From Thiohalocapsa marina (GTDB lineage Bacteria > Pseudomonadota > Gammaproteobacteria > Chromatiales > Chromatiaceae), in the NCBI RefSeq assembly GCF_008632335.1, contig NZ_VWXX01000007.1, positions 1 to 64,000 on the forward strand: a stretch of 64,000 nucleotides of DNA. The letters run 5' to 3'. Under the pieces are notes generated by a model. That model worked only from the letters and a program-made list of their open reading frames with translations. It had not been told where the DNA came from and did no database searches. Shown one piece after another: positions 29,635-37,717 of this stretch (positions are counted from its first letter, which is position 1; every line of letters starts with the position of its first letter). Made by a program: the position numbers and the translations under genes.

Positions 29635-30054
29635 TCAGGTGTCGAGATTGTCCAGCGCCTTGCGGAAACGGTTGGCGTGGGAGCGCTCGGCCTTGGCCAG
29701 GGTCTCGAACCAGTCGGCAATCTCGTCGAACCCCTCGTCCCGGGCCGCCCTGGCCATGCCCGGGTACATGTCGGTGTACTCATGGGCCTCGCCAACGATG
29801 GCCGACTTCAGGTTGTCGTCGGTGGCGCCGAACGGCAGGCCGGTGATCGGATCACCCACCCGTTCCAGGTACTCCAGATGGCCATGGGCGTGCCCGGTCT
29901 CTCCCTCGGCGGTGGAACGGAACACCGCGGCCACGTCGTTGTACCCCTCGATGTCCGCCTTCGACGCGAAATACAGATAGCGTCGGTTGGCTTGGGACTC
30001 GCGCGCGAAGGCCAGTTTCAGATTTTCTTCGGTCTTGCTGCCCTTCAGGTCCAT
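29635..30054 (-). CDS. Rubrerythrin-type diiron protein without rubredoxin domain
   Basis: This 139-aa ferritin-like protein is probably a peroxidase-type oxidative-stress protein of microaerobic metabolism. Its four-helix diiron site is indicated by [49 protein letters not shown] and [18 protein letters not shown], supplying E-x-x-H pairs. The C-terminal rubredoxin domain (CxxC pairs) of classical rubrerythrin is missing, so the electron donor must be separate. The ATG at 30054 is preferred (GGAG 8 nt upstream) over an in-frame GTG at 30066. The stop codon touches repeat copy 1. Confidence 0.9.
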   Translation of the reverse strand: MDLKGSKTEENLKLAFARESQANRRYLYFASKADIEGYNDVAAVFRSTAEGETGHAHGHLEYLERVGDPITGLPFGATDDNLKSAIVGEAHEYTDMYPGMARAARDEGFDEIADWFETLAKAERSHANRFRKALDNLDT

Positions 30055-30129
30055 GCCTTGCTCCACGTGTTCTCGATCGCGTCAACGACCATCAGTTTTC
30101 ACCCCTGTCCCGAGCGGTCCGGGCGGCGT

Positions 30130-30909
30130 TCACCCTGAACCATCTTGCTGGAAACCACCTTGCCGGGAACCATCTTGCCGGGAACCGTCTTGCTGGAGAT
30201 CCACGGGAACCGAGGCCCCCACCCGGATGCCGTCGGCCTCGTGCAGCAGACGCAGGGCCATCACCTCCACCCCCGCCGCTGCGGCCTGCTGCAACCGCTC
30301 CCCGTAGGCCTGATCAATGGCCCATGCGGGTGCGAAACGGTCGCCCTCCGGCCGATTCAGCGCGAATACCATCACACCCCGCAGCCCCTCGGCCACCGCC
30401 GCCATCAGCAGGTCCAGATGCCGACGGCCGCGTTCGGTGCGGGCATCCGGAAAGCGCAGACAGTCCCCGTCCAGCAGCGTGACGTTCTTCACCTCCACCA
30501 GCACCCGGGGCCGGAAGGGCTGTGCGTCATCGCCCAGTCCGATGTCCAGCCGCCCGGCGCTGCCGTCCGCTGCGCGATAGGCCACCTCGCGTCGCAGCCG
30601 CGGATAGCCCGCCAGGGGCGGAATCGCACCACTGGCGATGCCCTCGGCGATCACCGCATTCGGACGGGCGGTGTTGATGCCGATCCAGCCGCCACCCATA
30701 TCCACCCGCTCCAGGGTCCAGGCCAGCTTGCGCCGCGGATCATCGCTGTGACTCAACTGCACCGGCGCGCCGGGCTCCCAGCAGCCGGCCATGCTGCCGG
30801 TATTGGGCACGTGCGCCACCACGGTAGTCCCGTCGGCGAGGGTCACGTCGGCCAGGAAGCGTTTGTAGCGGCGAACGATCCGACCGGCTGTCAGCGTCGG
30901 CAGTTGCAG
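30130..30909 (-). CDS. sfsA: SfsA family protein, probable CUG start
   Basis: SfsA was described as a sugar-fermentation stimulation protein; its nuclease-like fold and DNA binding are known but its role is unclear. Conserved parts are VVAHVPNTGSMAGC, NTARPNAVIAEGI, LVEVKNVTLLDGD, FPDARTERGRRHLDLL and VMVFALNRPEGDRF. Homology clearly continues upstream of the first ordinary start (GTG at 30846) through IVRRYKRFLADV. No ATG, GTG or TTG lies between this and an in-frame stop. CTG at 30909, with GGAG 7 nt upstream, restores a normal N-terminus (259 aa). The C-terminus is lengthened by a repeat-encoded Gln/Asp/Gly tail. Confidence 0.88.
   Translation of the reverse strand: MQLPTLTAGRIVRRYKRFLADVTLADGTTVVAHVPNTGSMAGCWEPGAPVQLSHSDDPRRKLAWTLERVDMGGGWIGINTARPNAVIAEGIASGAIPPLAGYPRLRREVAYRAADGSAGRLDIGLGDDAQPFRPRVLVEVKNVTLLDGDCLRFPDARTERGRRHLDLLMAAVAEGLRGVMVFALNRPEGDRFAPAWAIDQAYGERLQQAAAAGVEVMALRLLHEADGIRVGASVPVDLQQDGSRQDGSRQGGFQQDGSG
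30140..30199. repeat. Four 15-bp tandem repeats at the sfsA 3' end
   Basis: Units of 15 bp (consensus ccatcttgccgggaa) run in tandem at 30140-30154, 30155-30169, 30170-30184 and 30185-30199. They encode the SfsA tail of repeated QDGSR/QGGFQ-type pentapeptides. The unit preserves frame, so copy number could vary without loss of the gene. Confidence 0.85.
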
Positions 30910-30920
30910 GGTTCCACTCC
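30907..30920 (-). promoter_or_regulatory. Ribosome-binding site and CTG start of sfsA
   Basis: GGAG (30920-30917) is 7 nt upstream of CTG (30909-30907) on the minus strand. It lies just past the acyP stop region. This is the only candidate initiation site that includes the conserved SfsA N-terminus. Confidence 0.6.
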
Positions 30921-30928
30921 CGTGTCCT

Positions 30929-31225
30929 TCAGCCGGTGACGAAGCCCGTCAGGGGACGGTACGCCATCGGCTCGCATGCCACCCCGGTCACCCGGGCATT
31001 CGCCGGACCGCGGCTCAGCCAGGCGCGCAGGGCGTCGACCGCCTCCGCCGGGCCACAGGCCAGCACCTCGACCCGGCCGTCCGGCAGATTCCGGGCGTGG
31101 CCCGTCAGCCCCAGGTTCTTTGCCTGCTCCCGGGTCGAGGCACGGAAGAAGACACCTTGCACGTGCCCTGCCACATGACAAAGCACGCAGACCTGACCGG
31201 ATGCATCCTGGTGAAGATCAGACAT
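30929..31225 (-). CDS. acyP: Acylphosphatase
   Basis: This 98-aa enzyme hydrolyses acyl phosphates such as carbamoyl phosphate and 1,3-bisphosphoglycerate. The fold signature HVAGHVQGVFFRAST carries the phosphate-binding arginine, and GHARNLPDGRVEVLACGP carries the catalytic asparagine. The gene is 3 bp after the thioredoxin-like gene and 19 bp before the sfsA start, which argues for one transcript. Confidence 0.95.
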   Translation of the reverse strand: MSDLHQDASGQVCVLCHVAGHVQGVFFRASTREQAKNLGLTGHARNLPDGRVEVLACGPAEAVDALRAWLSRGPANARVTGVACEPMAYRPLTGFVTG

Positions 31226-31228
31226 CGA

Positions 31229-31840
31229 TCATCCGGCTGACGCCGCGCTGTCGCTCTGCTGACGCTTGTACTTGCTGAACGTGGTGTCCCGGTAGGCCCC
31301 CTCAACGACATAACGGCCAAGCAGCAGAAATTCCTCCGCGTCCCCTGTCGCCCCGGTGTAGCGGGCGACCAGGTTGCCGTCCAGATCGAAGAAGGCGAAC
31401 ACTGGCGTGGCACGCACACGAAACTGCTTCAGTGCGAAGTCCTTCTGCACCGCCGTGTTGCCCTGGAAATCCGTCACTTCCACGTCGCCTTCCACATCCA
31501 CTGCGAAGATCAGGAAGTTGTCCTTGAAAAAGTCCTGCACCTCGGGCTGGTTCAGCACCTGGGACTTCATCCGATGACAGAACGGGCATTCGTCCATCTC
31601 GAACATCAGCAGGATGCCCTGCTTGCCGTCATCCCGAGCGGTCTGTAACTCTTCGCTGAAATCGCCGAAGGTCTGATCGAAGAAATACTGTCCGGGATCC
31701 CGCGGCTCAGCGGCCGCCGCGGCGCCACCCAACCCGAACAGCAGCCCGAACATGAACACCATCAGCACCCCCGGGAGCGGGGTTCGCCGCCAGAGTGAAT
31801 ACGGCACGGAAACCGCAGGCATTGGGCAGTTGGCTGGCAT
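31229..31840 (-). CDS. Periplasmic thioredoxin-fold protein (SoxW-like)
   Basis: This 203-aa exported protein has a basic N-terminus with WRRTPLPG, a hydrophobic core (about 24-43) and an AAAAAE-like signal cleavage region. The thioredoxin fold carries an active-site CPFC in FEMDECPFCHRMKSQVLNQ, and the cis-proline in VRATPVFAFFDLDG. It resembles the SoxW/DUF255-like thioredoxins that keep periplasmic sulfur-oxidation or cytochrome-maturation proteins reduced. No sox genes are in the window, so the substrate is unknown. An ATG at residue 27 is an alternative start. Confidence 0.85.
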   Translation of the reverse strand: MPANCPMPAVSVPYSLWRRTPLPGVLMVFMFGLLFGLGGAAAAAEPRDPGQYFFDQTFGDFSEELQTARDDGKQGILLMFEMDECPFCHRMKSQVLNQPEVQDFFKDNFLIFAVDVEGDVEVTDFQGNTAVQKDFALKQFRVRATPVFAFFDLDGNLVARYTGATGDAEEFLLLGRYVVEGAYRDTTFSKYKRQQSDSAASAG

Positions 31841-32000
31841 CGTCTGTCTCCTTAGCGGTGGTTTACTTCGGGATTGTCCGCAGATCCGGGGCGCTTTTCA
31901 ACGCGTGCGTTTGCCGCTGCCGCAGCGCTGATCCGGAAGCGGAGGCGATGGAGTAGACTGGCACGGTCAGCCTTCCCCACGACAGGACGCAGCATCACCC

Positions 32001-33275
32001 ATGGGCGCCATCCTTCACGGCCTGTTCGGCATCACCGTTCTGCTCGGGTTCGCCTGGCTGCTGAGCGAGGACCGGCGACGCATCAGTCTGCGGCTGATCA
32101 TCGGCGGGCTTGCGCTGCAGATCATGCTCGCGCTGCTGCTGCTGAAGCTGCCGGCGGCACCGGAGCTGTTCGGTGCGGTCAATCAGGTGGTGCTGGCACT
32201 GCAACGCGCGACCGAGGCCGGTACCAGTTTCGTCTTCGGTTACCTGGGTGGTGGGCCGACGCCGTTCGAGATCGTCTCGCCGGAGCACGGTTTCGCGCTG
32301 GCCTTCAACGCGCTGCCGCTGGTGCTGGTGATCGGCGCCCTGTCATCACTGCTGTTCCACTGGCGCGTGCTGCCGCTGGTGGTCCGCGGCCTGGCCTGGA
32401 TCCTGCGGCGCACGCTGGGCATCAGCGGGGCGCTGGGACTGGGCGCCGCCGCCAACGTCTTCGTCGGCATGGTGGAGTCGCCGCTGCTGATCAAGCCCTA
32501 TCTGCACCAGATGAGCCGCGGCGCGCTGTTCGCGCTCATGACCACCGGCATGGCCACCATCGCCGGCACCGTCATGGTGCTCTATGCCACGCTGATCGCG
32601 GATGCCGTGCCCAACGCCATCGGCCATATCCTGACCGCATCGCTGATCAACGCGCCCGGCGCACTGATCATCGCCGGCATCCTGGTGCCGGAGTCCGCAC
32701 CATCGCCGCGCGGGCAGTTGCCGGACAGTGGCCCCGACATCGGTGCCGAGCTTGGCCGAGACACGGGCAGCGCCATGGATGCCCTGACCCGGGGCGCCCT
32801 GGACGCCATCCCGCTGCTGCTGAACATCATTGCCATGCTCATCGTCATGATCGCGCTGGTGAGCATCGTCAACGAACTGCTGGGCCTGCTGCCGGGTCCC
32901 GGCGGCACCGACCTGACCCTGCAGCGGCTGCTGGGCTGGCTGTTTGCGCCGGTGGTCTGGCTCATGGGCATCCCATGGCACGAGGCCTTCACCGCGGGCC
33001 AACTCATGGGCGTAAAGACCGCCCTGAACGAACTGCTCGCCTACCTGGACCTGGCTGCACTGCCCGCCGACGCACTGAGCGAGCGCAGCCGGCTGATCAT
33101 GACCTACGCCCTGTGCGGTTTCGCCAACTTCGGCAGCCTGGGCATCATGCTCGGCGGCATGGGCACCATGGCCCCGCAGCGCCGTGCCGAGATCGTCGCC
33201 CTGGGTCCCCGCTCGATCCTCGCCGGGACCCTGGCCACCCTGCTCACTGGCACCATCGTCGGCATGCTGATCTAG
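32001..33275 (+). CDS. Concentrative nucleoside transporter (CNT/NupC family)
   Basis: This 424-aa inner-membrane protein imports nucleosides with a proton or sodium gradient. It has about ten hydrophobic segments. Family signatures are GTSFVFGYLGGG, FALAFNALPLVLVIGALSSLLFHW, AAANVFVGMVESPLLIKPYL and LMTTGMATIAGTVMVLY, and late ELLAYLDLA with MTYALCGFANFGSLGIMLGG. A polar Pro/Gly/Asp-rich loop (about 234-254) is the only atypical part. Its TAG stop merges with the left end of repeat copy 2. Confidence 0.93.
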   Translation: MGAILHGLFGITVLLGFAWLLSEDRRRISLRLIIGGLALQIMLALLLLKLPAAPELFGAVNQVVLALQRATEAGTSFVFGYLGGGPTPFEIVSPEHGFALAFNALPLVLVIGALSSLLFHWRVLPLVVRGLAWILRRTLGISGALGLGAAANVFVGMVESPLLIKPYLHQMSRGALFALMTTGMATIAGTVMVLYATLIADAVPNAIGHILTASLINAPGALIIAGILVPESAPSPRGQLPDSGPDIGAELGRDTGSAMDALTRGALDAIPLLLNIIAMLIVMIALVSIVNELLGLLPGPGGTDLTLQRLLGWLFAPVVWLMGIPWHEAFTAGQLMGVKTALNELLAYLDLAALPADALSERSRLIMTYALCGFANFGSLGIMLGGMGTMAPQRRAEIVALGPRSILAGTLATLLTGTIVGMLI

Positions 33276-33426
33276 GGAAATGCTGATTTATTCGGCATTT
33301 CCCGTGCGGGGCAGGAGGCCCCGCCATTTTTAGCGGCGCAAGCCGCTGAAAATGAAGCGATTCGGAAACCGCGTTTTCGAATCGCGTGCTGATTTTTGGC
33401 CAGGAGGCCAATAAATCAGCGTCTCC
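33275..33426. repeat. Multi-hairpin dispersed element (ERIC/MITE-like), copy 2
   Basis: This 152-bp copy lies between the convergent CNT transporter and patatin genes. Terminal inverted repeats are TAGGGAAATGCTGATTTATT and, inverted, TAGGGAGACGCTGATTTATT. Internal stems are GGGAAATGC/GCATTTCCC, GCGGGGC/GCCCCGC, CATTTTTAGCGGC/GCCGCTGAAAATG, GATTCGGAAAC/GTTTTCGAATC and TTGGCC/GGCCAA. The left end supplies part of the transporter stop codon. Confidence 0.92.
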
Positions 33427-33474
33427 CTAGCCGAACCCCCGGCACAACATGCAATGCAACAGCGTGCACCGGCC

Positions 33475-34386
33475 TCAGTCCGGTCGATCACCCCTGGCCA
33501 TGGCATCCGCCGCCAGCCGGTAGCCGATGTCGATCAATTCGCGGGCGCGGTGGAACTCGTGGGCCTCGCAGACGTCGCGTGAGACGTCGATCACCACGTC
33601 AGGGGCGTAGGCCGCCAGCTTGACGGCGGCGATGGCGTTCTGCATGGTCTCGAAGGAGCGGCTGACCAGATCGAACATGCCCAATTCCTCCGCCTTGCCG
33701 GAGGATCTGAAGTTCTCGCCGATGTCGTCCAGAAACTGCAGGATGCGAGCTCGCAGGTCGAGGTCGCCCTCCTCCCGTCGGTCGGCAGATGGCGTCGCGG
33801 CAGGCGCCGGCGGTGGACAGCTGACCGGATCGGCGTTGAGGTTCACGGCGATGGTCAGGTCGGTGAAGTCGCGAAAGGTCGGCGCAATGGGGATGGGGTT
33901 GAGCAGGCCACCGTCGAGCAGCGTCAGTCCCCGGTACTGGTGCGGTGTGAACACCGTCGGCACGGCGATGGAGGCGCGGATGGCATCGAACAGCGGGCCG
34001 TCGGAGAACCAGACCTCGCGCTGGCGCTCGATGTCGGTGGCCACCGCCGTGAAGTGGATGGGCAGGTCCTCGATGGCATGCTCGCCGACCATGCGTTTGA
34101 GGGTGTCCATGATGCGGTCGCCCTTGATCAGCCCGCCGGAGGCGAATGCCAGATCCAGGAAGCGCAGCACGTCGGTGCGCCGCAGGGCGCAGACCCAGTC
34201 GCGATAGCTGTCGAGCTGACCTGCCGCATGGATGCCGCCCACCAGGGCGCCCATGGACGCGCCGGCGATGGATTCGATGCGGTAACCGTTTTCCTCCAGC
34301 CACTGGATGATGCCGATGTGGGCCAGCCCCCGGGCGCCGCCGCTGCCCAGGACCAGAGAGACGCGTCGGGCCGATGTATCGGACAT
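33475..34386 (-). CDS. Patatin-like phospholipase (RssA type)
   Basis: This 303-aa cytoplasmic protein belongs to the bacterial patatin family. The oxyanion loop LGSGGARGLAHIGI (about 13-26), the nucleophile elbow GASMGALVGG (Ser about 44) and the DGG box (LLDGGLLNPIP) form the Ser-Asp catalytic dyad of a lipid acyl hydrolase. The substrate is not known; RssA relatives lack an assigned physiological role. It ends the minus-strand group rluC-gph-sppA, 63 bp after sppA. Confidence 0.92.
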   Translation of the reverse strand: MSDTSARRVSLVLGSGGARGLAHIGIIQWLEENGYRIESIAGASMGALVGGIHAAGQLDSYRDWVCALRRTDVLRFLDLAFASGGLIKGDRIMDTLKRMVGEHAIEDLPIHFTAVATDIERQREVWFSDGPLFDAIRASIAVPTVFTPHQYRGLTLLDGGLLNPIPIAPTFRDFTDLTIAVNLNADPVSCPPPAPAATPSADRREEGDLDLRARILQFLDDIGENFRSSGKAEELGMFDLVSRSFETMQNAIAAVKLAAYAPDVVIDVSRDVCEAHEFHRARELIDIGYRLAADAMARGDRPD

Positions 34387-34449
34387 GGCCGGGTTCAGCG
34401 CCGGATCACGGTCGTTTCGAAGCCGGGCAGGCGCCGTATCATCGCCGGT

Positions 34450-35448
34450 TCAGCGCAGCGCCGGCGCCGCGTCGAGACCCGTCACCCGGGCCAGGGTGGA
34501 CGCAAACGACGCGCCCAGGCGGTCGGACAGACGCTCGATCAGGTCCTGCTTGGCGCTGTACTCGACGATGTCCTCGACGCCGATGACCTCGCGGGCCACA
34601 TAGCTGCTGCTGCCCAGGCCATCGCTCAGCCCCAGCGCGACGCTCTCTTCACCGGTCCAGAACAGGCCGCTGAAGACCTCGTCGCCGCCGGTGAGCCGCT
34701 CGCCGCGACCGTCCTTCACTGCCTGGATGAATTGCCCGTGCAGCTTGTCGAGCAACCCCTGGACATAGGCGGTGTCCCAGTCGCTCAGCGGCAGGAAGGG
34801 ATCGAGGATGCCCTTGTGCTCGCCGGCGGTGAGCAGCCGACGCTGGATGCCGAGTTCGTCGATGGCCCGCTGGAAGCCGAAGCTGTCCAGGCGGACGCCG
34901 ATGGAGCCGATCAGGGTAGCCTTGTCGACGTAGATCGCGTCGGTTGCGACGGCCACGTAGTAGGCGCCGGAGGCACAGATGTCCGAAGCGACGGCGTAGA
35001 CCGGCTTGTCGGGATACTCGCCGCGCAGGCGACGGATCTCGTCGTTGATGTACCCGGACTGCACCGGACTGCCGCCGGGGCTGTTGATGCGCAGGATGAT
35101 GCCCTTGGCGTGGTCCGCCTCGAACGCCTTGCGCAGCGCCGTCACCACCCGGTCGGCGCTGGCGTCGCTGTCCGGCGCGATGATGCCGTCGATGTCGATG
35201 AGCGCGGTGTGCTCTTCCACCGCCTTGAGCGAGTCGCCGAAGCCATCGGCGTAGTAGGCGCCCACCAGCAGCAGCAGGTAGAGCAGGATGCCGATGCGGA
35301 AGACGATGCCCCAGCGGCGCGAGCGGCGCTGGTCGCGCAGGAACTCGGCCGCCATCTTGTTGATCAGCGCCCGCTCCCACTGCGGATCGTCCGGCGCCGG
35401 CATGTCCGAGGTGGACGGCTTCCAGAACTTCCAGGACTCCCTGTTCAT
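34450..35448 (-). CDS. sppA: SppA-type signal peptide peptidase (S49)
   Basis: This 332-aa single-domain SppA cuts residual signal peptides within or near the membrane. One membrane helix (about 49-68, GIVFRIGILLYLLLLVGAYY) anchors it. The nucleophile serine is in DICASGAYYVA and the partner lysine in TAGEHKGILDPF; VEEHTALIDIDG and NSPGGSPVQSG are family motifs. The short form with one catalytic domain differs from the tandem E. coli enzyme. The ATG at 35448 overlaps the stop of the HAD gene (ATGA), so translation is coupled. Confidence 0.95.
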   Translation of the reverse strand: MNRESWKFWKPSTSDMPAPDDPQWERALINKMAAEFLRDQRRSRRWGIVFRIGILLYLLLLVGAYYADGFGDSLKAVEEHTALIDIDGIIAPDSDASADRVVTALRKAFEADHAKGIILRINSPGGSPVQSGYINDEIRRLRGEYPDKPVYAVASDICASGAYYVAVATDAIYVDKATLIGSIGVRLDSFGFQRAIDELGIQRRLLTAGEHKGILDPFLPLSDWDTAYVQGLLDKLHGQFIQAVKDGRGERLTGGDEVFSGLFWTGEESVALGLSDGLGSSSYVAREVIGVEDIVEYSAKQDLIERLSDRLGASFASTLARVTGLDAAPALR

Positions 35449-36152
35449 GCGCTCGCGACCTCCAGTGCGCCGGTGACGGAAGAGGGGTGCTCCGGCCTTG
35501 CCCCCTGCCCCAGCCACTGCGGCAGTTCCGCGATGGCGGACAGGCACCCCAGGGGCTCGAGGGCGAGCAGTCGCTCCGGGGCATGCACACCGTAGCTGAC
35601 CCCAAGCGCGGCAACACCTGCGTTGCGGGCCATCTGCAGGTCGTATTCGGTGTCACCGATCATCAGGCAGCGGCCGGCGTCGGTGCCGAGTTCGTCCAGC
35701 AACTCCAGCAGCATCTGCGGATGCGGCTTGGAGAAGGTCTCGTCGGCACAGCGGGTGGCATGAAAAACGGCATCGAGCCCGGTCTGCCGCAGGGCGCTGT
35801 CCAGCCCGCGGCGGCTCTTGCCCGTGGCCACGGCCAGCAGGTAGCCCGCCGCATGCAGTTCGGTGACCACCTCGGCAGCCTGCTCGAACAACGGCGTCGG
35901 TGTGTCGTTGGCCTCCAGGAAGTGGTGCCGGTAGCGCTGGATCAGGTCCAGGCGCTGGGTGGGTGCCGACTCTGGCCACAGACGCCGGATCGCCTGCTCC
36001 AGCCCGAGCCCGATCACGTCCCGCGCCTGGGCCGGCGGCGGCGGCTGCAGGCCGAGATCGGCAAAGGCCGCGGACATGCTGGCCACGATCCGCGCCTCGG
36101 AATCCATCAGGGTCCCATCCCAGTCAAACACCAGCAGGTCGAATTTCATCAT
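35445..36152 (-). CDS. HAD hydrolase, Gph/phosphoglycolate phosphatase-like
   Basis: This 235-aa HAD phosphatase has motif I DWDGTLMDSE (nucleophile D about 10), motif II VATGKSRRG, motif III lysine in FSKPHP and motif IV GDTEYDLQMARNAG. The alpha-helical cap resembles phosphoglycolate or pyrophosphatase relatives. In many gammaproteobacteria a HAD gene of this type follows rluC, as here (13 bp gap). The exact substrate is not predictable from sequence. Confidence 0.92.
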   Translation of the reverse strand: MMKFDLLVFDWDGTLMDSEARIVASMSAAFADLGLQPPPPAQARDVIGLGLEQAIRRLWPESAPTQRLDLIQRYRHHFLEANDTPTPLFEQAAEVVTELHAAGYLLAVATGKSRRGLDSALRQTGLDAVFHATRCADETFSKPHPQMLLELLDELGTDAGRCLMIGDTEYDLQMARNAGVAALGVSYGVHAPERLLALEPLGCLSAIAELPQWLGQGARPEHPSSVTGALEVASA

Positions 36153-36165
36153 CTGTCGGCCATCG

Positions 36166-37209
36166 TCATCTTGCGGATTTCATCTTTCGGACTTCATGAA
36201 TAGGGTCTTGTTCCTCGAGTCGCTGCAGGAAGACCGTCAACTCCGTCGGCAGGGGTGCCTCCACGCGGGTCTGCGGCGCCCCTTCGGCGGGCGTGAAGCT
36301 CAGGGCGGCGGCGTGCAAAAACAAGCGCTTCAGCCCGACCTGTCGCAACGCGCGGTCAGCTTCGGCATCGCCGTACTTGTCATCGCCAGCCACCGGCGCG
36401 CCGATGCTGGCCGCATGCACCCGGATCTGGTGGGTGCGACCGGTATAGAGGTCCACATCCACCAGCGTCAGGCCACCGTAGGCGCGGACGCGCCGGAACA
36501 CCGTGCGCGCGGGTTTGCCCTGCTCGGTGTCCACCTGCACCAGGCGCTCGCCCCCACGCAACTGGTACTTGCGCAACGGCGCGGTCACCTCCACCGTCGC
36601 CCGCGGCAGGGTGCCGGCCAGCAGCGCCTGGTAGCGCTTGCGGATCTCGCCCTCGCGCATCTGCCGATGCAGTTCCCGCAGTGCACTGCGCCGCTTGCTG
36701 ATCAGCAGGCAGCCCGAGGTGTCGCGGTCCAGCCGGTGCACCAGTTCCAGCTCCGCACCCGGCCGCAGCGCGCGCAGGGCTTCGATGACGCCGTTGCTGA
36801 TGCCGCTACCGCCATGCACCGCCATACCGGCCGGCTTGTTCACCACCAGCACCCGGGCATCTTCGTACAGCACCGCGTCCGCCAGCGCAGCCAGCATGCC
36901 CGTTGCCGGCGCCGGACGCGATGCGGTCTCCGCCTGGCGCACCGGCGGCAGGCGCACCCAGTCGCCGGCGGCGAGGCGCTGCGACGGCTTGGCCCGCCCC
37001 TTGTTGACGCGTACTTCGCCGCGTCGCAGCAGCTTGTACACCAGGCTGCGCGGCACACCCTTGAGGCGCTGCAGCAGGAAATTATCCAGCCGCTGACCGG
37101 CCAGGGCCGCCGGCACCTGCACCTGCTGCACGCCCGTGGGCCCGTTTCGCGCCGCACTCTCCGGCGACGCGGACGCGTCGCCGAGCCGCGGACGCGAAGC
37201 CCGGCGCAC
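36166..37209 (-). CDS. rluC: 23S rRNA pseudouridine synthase RluC
   Basis: RluC makes pseudouridines 955, 2504 and 2580 of 23S rRNA. The S4 RNA-binding domain ([31 protein letters not shown]) precedes the catalytic domain with [14 protein letters not shown] (catalytic Asp), [16 protein letters not shown] and RLFLHAAAL. The start is uncertain: GTG at 37209 gives about 347 aa and a modest extension, TTG at 37272 is possible, and the open frame runs to 37695 but that part has no conserved sequence and overlaps the rne leader. rluC and rne are divergent, as in E. coli. Confidence 0.93.
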   Translation of the reverse strand: MRRASRPRLGDASASPESAARNGPTGVQQVQVPAALAGQRLDNFLLQRLKGVPRSLVYKLLRRGEVRVNKGRAKPSQRLAAGDWVRLPPVRQAETASRPAPATGMLAALADAVLYEDARVLVVNKPAGMAVHGGSGISNGVIEALRALRPGAELELVHRLDRDTSGCLLISKRRSALRELHRQMREGEIRKRYQALLAGTLPRATVEVTAPLRKYQLRGGERLVQVDTEQGKPARTVFRRVRAYGGLTLVDVDLYTGRTHQIRVHAASIGAPVAGDDKYGDAEADRALRQVGLKRLFLHAAALSFTPAEGAPQTRVEAPLPTELTVFLQRLEEQDPIHEVRKMKSAR

Positions 37210-37717
37210 GCCGCCACCGCTTGGCCGGGTCGCCCTGCCCCGTGGTTGTCTGGAATCCGGCGTCGAGGTCAATTGCTGGTCCCGCAAAAGCTTGCTAGTA
37301 TGCCGGACTTGTGTTGCGCTGGCGAGACGATTGCCCGAAAAGGGCTCACCGCCTGCGCGCCCGGTCCGCCGGTCGCGGCATCCCGCAGCCGGCATCGAGC
37401 GCCAGCCAAACCCGCAGTACAGAGAATTCTTAACCGGTCGGCAACCAAGGTCGCCGACCTGCCCGGCACCTGCATCCACCCTGGCAGGGGCACACTTTGA
37501 ATTTTGGCGCGTGCTCGACGCGCGCCCCGCCTCGGACCGCCCGTCCCGCTGCTCCGGCCCTCCGCCGGATGCCCGGACTGGCAGGCGCCCCCTGGCGGCC
37601 CGCGTCGAGCGTGGCGGCACAGGGGGCCGACTGCGCGCGTACACCCCTCGGGAACTGGCCAGATGCCGGCCCGAGGGCCTGTCGCCCCGCGCCATGGCGA
37701 GAGACTCACCTCACCTC
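37210..37717 (+). other. Long leader and control region of rne
   Basis: About 500 bp separate rluC from the rne ATG. A plus-strand promoter candidate sits at 37273-37301, implying a leader of roughly 410 nt. A hairpin GGTCGGC/GCCGACC lies at 37436-37459. E. coli rne has a 361-nt leader through which RNase E represses its own mRNA, so a similar role is plausible; no sequence similarity is claimed. Confidence 0.45.
37273..37301 (+). promoter_or_regulatory. Candidate sigma-70 promoter of rne
   Basis: TTGCTG (37273-37278) and TAGTAT (37296-37301) are spaced by 17 bp, facing rne. Each hexamer matches consensus in three to four positions, and the position gives a leader length close to that of E. 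coli rne. Confidence 0.4.

Noticed and set aside
37210..37695. Extended N-terminus of RluC up to 37695
   Set aside because: The added 160 residues are Arg/Gly/Pro-rich, unconserved, and overlap the rne leader; the S4 domain begins soon after the chosen GTG.
37136..37717. Extended N-terminus of RNase E from 37136
   Set aside because: RNase E homology begins exactly at the ATG at 37718; the upstream frame is open only because of high GC.
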